A stretch of 60,370 nucleotides of DNA from positions 1 through 60,370 of the forward strand of contig JAFADH010000213.1 of the NCBI GenBank assembly GCA_023424995.1. The letters run 5' to 3'. How positions within the stretch are numbered: position 1 is the stretch's first letter; each line of letters begins with the position of its first letter. Positions 36,254 through 43,586 of this stretch are shown here, in pieces. The notes beneath the pieces are model-generated. The model had not been told where the DNA came from. It saw nothing but the letters and a program-made list of their open reading frames with translations, and made no database searches. The position numbers and the translations under genes are program-made. The stretch is from Bacillota bacterium (GTDB lineage: Bacteria > Bacillota > Clostridia > Lachnospirales > Lachnospiraceae).

Positions 36254-39200
36254 ATGACATTACGAAGCATTGCAATTAACGGAATGAAAGGGAGAAAGAA
36301 GGATTCTCTGATATTAAGGCTGGTTATTATATTATCCTTTACTTTTATTGTATCATCTTTAATATTCCAGGCATCCTTCGAACAGACCAGGATCGGGCAG
36401 CGCAAGGAGCTGTATGGAAGCTGGCAGGCCGCATACCTGGGAGGATATTCGGATACCTATGAAAGCCTTTCCAAAGAAGAAGCTGTCAAGACCATAACAC
36501 ATACGCAGCTTTTAGGGAAAAGCGATAAGCTTGGCATGGTAGGGACATTAAGCCCTGAGCTGCTGAATATGGGCAACTATACTCTTTATACGGGTGATTT
36601 TCCGCAGACGGAGGATGAGATAGCAGTGGAGCTCAACCAGTTGACAGAAGCGGGTCTGGAGATAAAAGTCGGGCAGAAGATTACAGTTGATATCGTACAT
36701 ATTATTTTTGAACAGAATATATCACAGTATCAGGATGAGCAGTACCGGCAGGCAATGAGTGAAGGTAGGGAACTGCAAAATTACGGTTACGGTGAAAATC
36801 CGGGTACTGATGTAGGAGACGTATATGTTATCGTAACCAGTAATTACGAATATTTCTTTAATAAAGGCGATGATGTGAGACCCGAGATTATCAAGGAAAA
36901 AGGAATGCTCACCCTCCAAAAGGTAGTCCTTCGCAAAGAATTTACCATTAGCGGTATTCTGAATACTTATTCGGATAAGTGGGATACCGGCGGGTATCCC
37001 GTACCCAATTCATTTGTCACAGAAGAAGCAGGGGAAGCCCTTGAGTATGCATTTTATAATAATGAAATCCTCAATGTGGATGATTATAAATTACCTGTAA
37101 ATGTCTTTATGCAGTTGCATACCATGGACAGTGAGATATTCCGGGAGCTTGCCGAAAAATACCTGGATACGGAAGAAGCCGTTACAGTTTGGTTGGAGAA
37201 TGAATCTGAGAATAGTGTAGTGGTGACTGTTACGACTACCGGGAGCGATCCCATGACGCAGCTATTGCCGTCTATAATCGCGGAGAATACGGAGGTTCTG
37301 GAGAATCTGCCAAGAGAAGAAGATAAAGGCATCATTGAAGGGTCAGTGACCGAATCTGCGGACATATATTCCAGGTTTCGAAGAAACAGCTTTACTTATC
37401 CTGACACTGAAAATTCGGTGGATCATATAATTACAACAGCTATTCTGGGAATTATATTTATTGCGACAATCTGTGCGGTTTTTCATATATTTCTTACCCA
37501 GATGAAAAGAAGAAGCAGAAAGATAGTATTATTAAAATCCATAGGGGCTACCAGGCTGCAGGTGTCCGGAATCCTTATATGGGAAGCTGTCTATGTCTGG
37601 CTGTGGGGCATAGGCTTTGGGCTGGCTGCGGGATCAACCGTCTCGATAGCTGCGCTTTACATGATGAGATGGATGGGTAATCCTGCTATCGTTATAACAA
37701 TACCGTATAAGATGGTCATGATAGGTCTTTTAGCAGGCAGCGGAGCGTTATTCGGGGGAATTATCCTTCCTGCCGCCATGACTGTAAATATCCCTCTGAC
37801 AGGGACGGTCATGAAGATAAGAAAACATAAAAAAGCAAAGCCTCCTGTCCATAACAGAAGAAGGAGAAGGGATGCGGTGAAACAGAGCTTTCTTCACATT
37901 ACCCTTCGGTACATGAAGGACAACCGCGGAAAAAATCTGCTTTCCTTTGCATTATCCCTGTTTATAATCAGCATTCTTACCATATCGATCTACCTGTCAT
38001 ATCAGTCCTTTGAACGGTACAGGGATGAAGTTGACCTTAACGGAAGACCGGATTACACTATGAAGGCCGTATACGGAGAGAGCCAGAGAAAGCTGGACGG
38101 GCTCGAGGAAGAGCTTAAGTCGATTGACGGGGTGATAGAGGTAGATACCTATAAATACGGAAGAGATCTTCTGCTATGGTATGAAGGGATACACGAGGAT
38201 CCTCTGCTGAAGGCCTATCACAATCTTTTGCCGGAGCTGTTAAAACCACAGCATTTTAGCAGGTACAGACAATCTTTCGGGCAATGGGATGAATGGATTC
38301 GTGATGCTTATTATACTACTTATTACGGAATCGACCCTGAGGATGCCGATACGGCGGACATCTTTTCTTCGATTACGGAAGGCAGCTTAAATATGGAGAA
38401 GTTTATCAAGGGTGAGGAGGTCATCCTTCTTATGCCATTATACAGGGAAGGAACTTCTGCCCAGGAAGCAATCAGCGGTACTGCCCGGCCTTATGATAAA
38501 GATAAGGTGGTGGATGCAGCCGGCATTGATAAGCGTTTTCACTGGCTGCTTAAGGACAGCAGGGCATATGATTCCTCCACGGACAGAAGATACCGTGAGC
38601 TGTACAGCAAAACTTCCGTCATAAAACCCGGAGATACTCTATATCTTTCCACGGAGATGGAGAAGATCGTAGGTATGAACTTTGTTCTGGATTTTTACTC
38701 CAGTGAGGTTACTGTGGGCGGTATTATTCACTATTTTCCGGAGGAGGGGATCTGGCCGTTCTCAAATATCACTTCACAATATGCTGTTATAGGTTCCATG
38801 CGCGGGATGGAGACTCTATATCCCAAATCAAAGATGGGCCTTTACCGTATCGATATTGAAACGATGAAAACAATGGCTGATACTCTTTATAAGAGCAGCT
38901 ATGGAAGGACCATGTGGAATATCAGGACGGAAAATACGGATAATCCGAAGATTCTGGATGCCGCTTTAACAGGCTTTGCGAACAATAACGGATTTACGAT
39001 TTATAATTACAGGGAAAGCAGCCAAAGAGTATACGGCGAAGCACTGAATAATATACTGATCATATGCCTGCTTGGGTTTGCTTCCTCATTGATTGCCATA
39101 TTAGTATTATATAATACCTTTGTATCCAGGATGGAACAGGAGAAGAACAGGATAGGCATCCTGCAATCCCAGGGTGTGACGAATTCACAATTTGCCGCGC

Positions 39201-39490
39201 AATACATATTCAGCGGGATTACCCAGGGGTTATCCTCCGTAGTAATAATAAACATAGCGCTTTTTACATTGCTGGCTCTGCTTACTGCGGTGACCTCTAA
39301 GATACCGGTATCGAATCTAAATCATATAATTAATGAGGTCATGGTAAGCAGGCTGTGGTTATATCCCTGGATGCTTCATCTGCTGGTCAGCGTATTATTT
39401 GTAGTACTGATTACCATACTGCAGCTGGTTCCCGCCATACGTATCGTACGGCGGTATCCGGTGGATAATATAAGAAGCTTTGACCGGTGA
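36254..39490 (+). CDS. Large FtsX-domain ABC permease
   Basis: A 1078-residue permease with two MacB-periplasmic-like regions and two FtsX domains. Membrane segment 1 lies at about residues 22-42. A soluble outside domain (about 45-395) leads to three segments around 395-510, then a cytoplasmic Arg/Lys-rich link (KIRKHKKAKPPVHNRRRRR). A further segment (about 560-580), a second outside domain (580-930) and three last segments follow. The FtsX signatures are LKSIGATRLQVSG and LQSQGVTNSQ. It should work as a complex with the ATPase encoded 15 bp upstream. Confidence 0.9.
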   Translation: MTLRSIAINGMKGRKKDSLILRLVIILSFTFIVSSLIFQASFEQTRIGQRKELYGSWQAAYLGGYSDTYESLSKEEAVKTITHTQLLGKSDKLGMVGTLSPELLNMGNYTLYTGDFPQTEDEIAVELNQLTEAGLEIKVGQKITVDIVHIIFEQNISQYQDEQYRQAMSEGRELQNYGYGENPGTDVGDVYVIVTSNYEYFFNKGDDVRPEIIKEKGMLTLQKVVLRKEFTISGILNTYSDKWDTGGYPVPNSFVTEEAGEALEYAFYNNEILNVDDYKLPVNVFMQLHTMDSEIFRELAEKYLDTEEAVTVWLENESENSVVVTVTTTGSDPMTQLLPSIIAENTEVLENLPREEDKGIIEGSVTESADIYSRFRRNSFTYPDTENSVDHIITTAILGIIFIATICAVFHIFLTQMKRRSRKIVLLKSIGATRLQVSGILIWEAVYVWLWGIGFGLAAGSTVSIAALYMMRWMGNPAIVITIPYKMVMIGLLAGSGALFGGIILPAAMTVNIPLTGTVMKIRKHKKAKPPVHNRRRRRDAVKQSFLHITLRYMKDNRGKNLLSFALSLFIISILTISIYLSYQSFERYRDEVDLNGRPDYTMKAVYGESQRKLDGLEEELKSIDGVIEVDTYKYGRDLLLWYEGIHEDPLLKAYHNLLPELLKPQHFSRYRQSFGQWDEWIRDAYYTTYYGIDPEDADTADIFSSITEGSLNMEKFIKGEEVILLMPLYREGTSAQEAISGTARPYDKDKVVDAAGIDKRFHWLLKDSRAYDSSTDRRYRELYSKTSVIKPGDTLYLSTEMEKIVGMNFVLDFYSSEVTVGGIIHYFPEEGIWPFSNITSQYAVIGSMRGMETLYPKSKMGLYRIDIETMKTMADTLYKSSYGRTMWNIRTENTDNPKILDAALTGFANNNGFTIYNYRESSQRVYGEALNNILIICLLGFASSLIAILVLYNTFVSRMEQEKNRIGILQSQGVTNSQFAAQYIFSGITQGLSSVVIINIALFTLLALLTAVTSKIPVSNLNHIINEVMVSRLWLYPWMLHLLVSVLFVVLITILQLVPAIRIVRRYPVDNIRSFDR

Positions 39491-39523
39491 CCTGCGGACA
39501 GAATATAAGGTTCCTTCATAAGT

Positions 39524-39581
39524 AAAGGATGTTGTTTCAGCCCTCGTGTTTCAATACGAAGAGCAAAACAACATCCTTTTT
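39524..39581. terminator. Terminator between convergent operons
   Basis: AAAGGATGTTGTTT pairs with AAACAACATCCTTT, with an inner CTCGT/ACGA-type stem in the loop, followed by TTTTTA on the plus strand. It lies between the FtsX permease gene and the leftward sigma factor operon and may serve both. Confidence 0.8.
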
Positions 39582-39616
39582 ATGACCGGTATTTTCATAT
39601 CAATGATATTATTAAA

Positions 39617-39931
39617 TCACATACGGAACACATACGGGGTTACATTTTCAATATGTGTCATAACAAAATCCACGATTGCCATACCCATGGCAAAGAAGGT
39701 CAAGAGGATGATCAGGGCAATTGCCGATTTATCATAGATCAACGCTTCCCCTTTTTGTATGTGGTTGGCTATTAAAATCTCAATTCCCAGGAATATAAAT
39801 ATAACCGGCCAAAGGCTGAATATCAGGTTATAGGTCATGGTAGAGATAAATAACCTCAGCAGGAACAGTACGCCAAAGGAGATTAATAAACCGCCTAAGG
39901 TAAAGGTGCCGACTCTGTGTATCTTTGTCAT
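39617..39931 (-). CDS. Small membrane protein, LiaF-TM-like
   Basis: A 104-residue protein with about three membrane segments (roughly residues 10-28, 34-54 and 68-90). The pattern TLGGLLISFGVLFLL then LWPVIFIFLGIEIL resembles the LiaF transmembrane/DUF5668 domain found in envelope-stress proteins. It is the last of four leftward genes and starts 2 bp after the previous stop. A place in the sigma factor's membrane signalling is inference. Confidence 0.7.
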   Translation of the reverse strand: MTKIHRVGTFTLGGLLISFGVLFLLRLFISTMTYNLIFSLWPVIFIFLGIEILIANHIQKGEALIYDKSAIALIILLTFFAMGMAIVDFVMTHIENVTPYVFRM

Positions 39932-39933
39932 AA

Positions 39934-40491
39934 TTACATACCTCCCTTATCCTGGAATGCTTCCACTTTATCTGCATTATCCAGTTCTTTTTTCTTGCCA
40001 CGGATCAGATATAAGCCCAGGGCGATAATGGCACAGCCGACTAACAGCTGGGGCAGATAATACCGGATACCGAAGATATATTTATTAAGTTCGCTGGGAA
40101 TGATGGAATACAGTAAATCAAGTACATTATTCCACAATACCGTAACACCGATGATAATTAAAATCAGGGCAATGATATTGTGATATTTCTGCTGAAGCAG
40201 CTTTGCTTTATCCCTTGATATCTCCGGGATCAGGATAAATTCATCCTTCAAAGCATAGAATTGTTCGTCCGGCATGGAACGCAGGTTAAAGGTATCAAAG
40301 AAAGCAAAGAACCATATCACCGGCATGGCAAACATCAAGGGACTGAGATTGAGCCATGTGGAGAGAAAGATCAGCAGAAAGAAAGCGGCCATAAGACTGG
40401 CACCTCTCTTCATAAAACCCATATACATCTGGCCGGCGCCGGGTAATAAGGAAAAGCAAAAGGTTAAGAAACTACTCTTTTTTCTGGTCAT
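39934..40491 (-). CDS. Membrane protein of the sigma factor operon
   Basis: A 185-residue protein with about five hydrophobic segments. The start FCFSLLPGAGQMYMGFMKRGA resembles the TM2 domain (GxGxxY then G), and the C-terminal YYLPQLLVGCAIIALGLYLI resembles a LiaF-like segment. It overlaps the anti-sigma factor gene by 20 nt, so it is clearly in the same operon. Precise role unknown. Confidence 0.7.
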   Translation of the reverse strand: MTRKKSSFLTFCFSLLPGAGQMYMGFMKRGASLMAAFFLLIFLSTWLNLSPLMFAMPVIWFFAFFDTFNLRSMPDEQFYALKDEFILIPEISRDKAKLLQQKYHNIIALILIIIGVTVLWNNVLDLLYSIIPSELNKYIFGIRYYLPQLLVGCAIIALGLYLIRGKKKELDNADKVEAFQDKGGM

Positions 40492-40990
40492 TATTTATAA
40501 CCTCCATATTCATTATATTATTTGAAAAATTTAATATACTTTTATTCAGGGTATCCAGGTTATCTCTGATAACTGCGGTAATCGGGACATAATTCCCCTG
40601 CTTAGCTTCAACTGCAGAAGTGATAATATGATCCGGTTTTGTTAAATCCGGTGTCATGTCGGTGAACCTCATGGTAAATATCAAGATAAGCAGCGCAGCC
40701 GCAGTGGCAGCGGTGACCTTAAGGCTATAGAGGAATAACTGCATTCGCCTGGAAGTTTTCTTAAGTCTTACTTCTAGCTGTACCTCAGGCCGTCTGGTCG
40801 CCCGTAATATATTCTCCTTCATTTCCTTCGGGGCTTCCATTAAATCCTCTGACATCATAGACGCGAATTGATCGGCACAGTAGTTACAGGTGCAGATATG
40901 TTCAAGAATAGCTTCTGCATCCTTTTGGGTCAAAAGATCATGCTTGAATGCGTATAAGTCTGATTGTGGGATATGGGATGTATCACTCAC
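40472..40990 (-). CDS. Zinc-finger anti-sigma factor
   Basis: A 172-residue membrane anti-sigma factor. The N-terminal cytoplasmic part has the ZAS motif H-x3-C-x2-C (residues 31-38, EHICTCNYC) that grips ECF sigma factors. One membrane segment lies at about 85-105, and the rest (106-172) faces outside as the sensor. The start is GTG, which overlaps the sigma gene stop by 8 nt (GTGAGTGA), with AAGGGGG upstream. It should hold the adjacent sigma factor inactive until an envelope signal arrives. Confidence 0.85.
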   Translation of the reverse strand: MSDTSHIPQSDLYAFKHDLLTQKDAEAILEHICTCNYCADQFASMMSEDLMEAPKEMKENILRATRRPEVQLEVRLKKTSRRMQLFLYSLKVTAATAAALLILIFTMRFTDMTPDLTKPDHIITSAVEAKQGNYVPITAVIRDNLDTLNKSILNFSNNIMNMEVINNDQKKE

Positions 40991-41498
40991 TGTTTAATGC
41001 CCCCTTTCGATAGTTTTTCTGTAATTGGGCCCTTGCCCGATAGATCTGGGTCTGGACGGTCTTTAAGTTCTTGCCGGTATTGGCGGCGATCTCCGCAGGA
41101 GAGAGCTCCCGGTAGAAATAGTCCAGGGCAATTTCCCGGTACGGCGATTTTAAACTGTTGCACCGCTCGGATAATTGTCTGCGGACCTCCCATTCCAGAA
41201 TATTATCCTCCGGTGTAGGTTCCCTGTTCGCCTGAGTACTGAAGTATTCATCCTCCGTTGGTATGCTCTGCCGTTCCGATTTCTTAATAAAATCCAGGCA
41301 TTTATTCGTTGCAATCCGGCTGAGCCAGGCTTTCTCATACTGCCGGTCGAAGGTGTTCAGGTGCTTATAAGCGGAGAGGAAGGTTTCTTGCGCAAGATCC
41401 TCGGCGTCAAAATAATCTCTTACGATTTTAAAGCATATCGAATAAATAAGATTCTGATATGTATCGATCAGGTATTCATAATATTGTTCGTTATTAAT
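40983..41498 (-). CDS. ECF sigma factor, apparent ATT start
   Basis: A 171-residue RNA polymerase sigma-70 family (ECF) factor. Region 2 reads YQNLIYSICFKIVRDYFDAE then DLAQETFLSAYKHL and AWLSRIATNKCLDFIKK. Region 4 reads SPYREIALDYFYRELSPAEI and KTVQTQIYRARAQL. The frame has no ATG, GTG or TTG upstream of region 2. The only start with a well-placed ribosome binding site is ATT at 41498-41496, 8 nt after GGGAGG, which gives the usual N-terminus (start)-NNEQYYEYL. ATT starts are known but rare (infC). A sequencing error or a lost start is possible. The stop overlaps the anti-sigma factor gene. Confidence 0.85.
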   Translation of the reverse strand: MNNEQYYEYLIDTYQNLIYSICFKIVRDYFDAEDLAQETFLSAYKHLNTFDRQYEKAWLSRIATNKCLDFIKKSERQSIPTEDEYFSTQANREPTPEDNILEWEVRRQLSERCNSLKSPYREIALDYFYRELSPAEIAANTGKNLKTVQTQIYRARAQLQKNYRKGALNSE

Positions 41499-41531
41499 TA
41501 TTTCCGCCTCCCTTCACCATTCGGTAATTAT

Positions 41532-41558
41532 AACGATAGTATATTTCATTTGTCTTCA
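41532..41558 (-). promoter_or_regulatory. Possible ECF-type autoregulated promoter
   Basis: Minus-strand TGAAGA (41553-41558), 17 bp, CGTT (41532-41535), resembling ECF promoters (TGAAAC-N16-CGT), about 35 bp upstream of the sigma factor start. Confidence 0.35.
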
Positions 41559-41687
41559 ACTTTGAAGATAAATTTTATAACTAAATCCGGTATTGTTTGG
41601 CATGGGTATCTATGGTAAATTGTATAATGGGATGCTTGAAGACTGGATATTATAAAATGCTATGGGTGATATGGAAATAATACATTA

Positions 41688-41970
41688 AAATACAACAAGA
41701 AATACAATAAGGGATACAACAAGGAATAAAAAGAGGAATATAACAAGGGATACAACAAGGAATACAAAGAGGAATACAACAAGGGATACAGCAAGGCATA
41801 CAACAAAGAATACAACAAGGAATACAGCGGGGAATATCATAAGGAACACAGCAAGGAATACAGCAAGGCATACAACAAAGAATACAACAAGGGATACAAC
41901 AAGGAATACAACAAGGAATACAACAAAGAATACAACAATGAATACAACGGGAATATCATAAGGAACACAA
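41688..41970. repeat. 12-bp tandem repeat array (VNTR)
   Basis: About 23 imperfect copies of GGAATACAACAA with variants (GGGATACAACAA, GGCATACAACAA, GGAATACAGCAA) fill the gap before the GNAT gene. The period is a multiple of three, so several frames stay open for short stretches (EYNK, GIQQ or NTTR repeats on the plus strand, Cys-Ile-Pro on the minus), but none has a start with a ribosome binding site. I read it as a non-coding or decayed repeat. Confidence 0.85.
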
Positions 41971-42019
41971 TATGAGGTTACATTAATAAGCCACAGGATG
42001 CTGGGAGGAAATGAAGTAT

Positions 42020-42796
42020 ATGATAGAGTTATTTGGAAAGGGAAAAAGAGTTATGGAACCTCTGTGCAGTGAAAGGGAAGATGAGGTTACCTTATATGCC
42101 TGTGTTGAGGATCATATGGGCAGGGTCTGGGTGGATAATGGTGATAACCCGGCCTGTTCCGTGGTTCTGGCAGCGGATTTTTATTTTATACTCGGTAAAT
42201 ATAAGGAATCGGAAGAGGATTCCATAATACATATTATATCGGAACACAGGGTGTATGCCATCGTCCTTGACGCACAGGAATGGAGCCCGTTCTTAGAACG
42301 TCTTCAAAGAGAGTTCCCGGAAAGCTATAGGAGTTTTACTCGTTATGCCATAAAGGGCAGGAGGGAATGGTTCAATAAAGAGAGCTTAGAACGCTTTGTT
42401 AAAGCGGTCGAACCGAAATTCAGGATAGAGCGTATTGATGAACGGATATTTCATATTGCCCTGTCGGGATCCTGGACCCGTGATCTGTGCTCCAATTATA
42501 AATCCTTGGAGGAATTTCAAAAGCATGGAATCGGATATGTGATTATGGATGGGAATGAGATCATCTCAGGTGCATCCTCCTATGGATATTATCAGGACCG
42601 GGTTGAGGTAACCATTGAGACAAAGCAGGAATACCGCCGGAAAGGACTGGGACTGGCTTGTGCTTCGGCCATGATCCTGGAATGCCTGGAGCGTGATATC
42701 TATCCCCGTTGGGATGCTGCCAACAGGATATCAGTTACTGTAGCCGAGAAATTGGGATACCGGTTCAGTCATGAGTATACGGTATACCACATATAA
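42020..42796 (+). CDS. GNAT family acetyltransferase
   Basis: A 258-residue protein whose C-terminal half has the acetyl-CoA site EYRRKGLGLACASAMILECL of the R-x-x-G-x-G/A motif. The N-terminal half (LYACVEDHMGRVWVDN, then CSVVLAADFYFILG) matches the GNAT_acetyltran_2 type (PF12746-like), a variant common in Clostridia and Bacilli. Substrate unknown. I prefer the ATG at 42020; the ATG at 42011 is too close to GGGAGG. It lies 15 bp before a Nudix gene, probably an operon. Confidence 0.82.
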   Translation: MIELFGKGKRVMEPLCSEREDEVTLYACVEDHMGRVWVDNGDNPACSVVLAADFYFILGKYKESEEDSIIHIISEHRVYAIVLDAQEWSPFLERLQREFPESYRSFTRYAIKGRREWFNKESLERFVKAVEPKFRIERIDERIFHIALSGSWTRDLCSNYKSLEEFQKHGIGYVIMDGNEIISGASSYGYYQDRVEVTIETKQEYRRKGLGLACASAMILECLERDIYPRWDAANRISVTVAEKLGYRFSHEYTVYHI

Positions 42797-42811
42797 GAGT
42801 AGGAGGAAGCG

Positions 42812-43249
42812 ATGTTAGAGGTCAGATTTTACGAGGAAGTCGAGGATAGCCTGCTTCAATTTGCGGTAATATTTGCAAAGGCTGATGGGAAATGGGTATT
42901 CTGCAAGCATAAGAACAGGGATACCTATGAAGCGCCGGGAGGGCACAGAGAACCGGGTGAGAATATATTGGACACCGCAAGAAGAGAATTATTCGAAGAA
43001 ACAGGTGCTGTGGATTATGATCTGAAGCAGATCGGTATTTATTCGGTCATAAGAAAGAAGGAAGGAGCAGATGCTGATGAGGTATCTTATGGTATGTTAT
43101 ATTATGCGGCAATTAAAGAATTCGGAGTGCTTCCTGACTATGAAATAGAGAAGATCATAATTCAGGAGGAATTACCGGAAGCATGGACTTACCCACTGAT
43201 ACAACCGAAATTAATAGAAAAGGTGCAGCAGATGTTATGGAAAAAGTAA
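42812..43249 (+). CDS. Nudix hydrolase
   Basis: A 145-residue Nudix protein with an intact Nudix box, GHREPGENILDTARRELFEE followed by TGA (about residues 48-70). Such enzymes cleave nucleoside diphosphate-linked compounds such as oxidised nucleotides or nucleotide sugars with Mg2+. The box starts GHREPGE, so the first Gly and the RELFEE metal ligands are present. AGGAGG precedes the ATG. Substrate unknown. Confidence 0.92.
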   Translation: MLEVRFYEEVEDSLLQFAVIFAKADGKWVFCKHKNRDTYEAPGGHREPGENILDTARRELFEETGAVDYDLKQIGIYSVIRKKEGADADEVSYGMLYYAAIKEFGVLPDYEIEKIIIQEELPEAWTYPLIQPKLIEKVQQMLWKK

Positions 43250-43586
43250 GGTCTTTATATTCTGCCTGAAGAATATGGATATATTATTAGTATATATGGC
43301 TTCCGCTAAGCTTAAGAAGAAGTTTAAGTTCATAAAGCGGGGATTAATGATAAGATATAATATTGTATGGTTTATTATTACATATGGTATATTAAGAAGT
43401 TCGCAAGAAAAAAGTATGTGTGAAAAATCTCCGTAATCTGGAGTTTCTATGATAATTTCTAAGGCCGAAAGCTGTCTTTGAGGCTGTCCGGCCTTAGCTG
43501 AATTATAAGTAGTACTTTTTCATACATTCATTCCCGAAAAGAGGTCACATCATACATAATCTTTTTAATATACCGTTTATTAACTT
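43250..43586. other. Intergenic region with one hairpin
   Basis: No gene is seen. A hairpin CTAAGGCCG/CGGCCTTAG (43459-43497) with a partly paired interior lies between the convergent Nudix and chemoreceptor genes and may stop transcripts, though no T-run of note follows on either strand. Confidence 0.5.

Noticed and set aside
41650..41871. Cys-Ile-Pro repeat peptide on the minus strand
   Set aside because: Artefact of the 12-bp tandem repeat; no ribosome binding site or start context, and the frame breaks within the array.
41688..41970. CRISPR array
   Set aside because: The unit is 12 bp with no unique spacers, and no cas gene is present.
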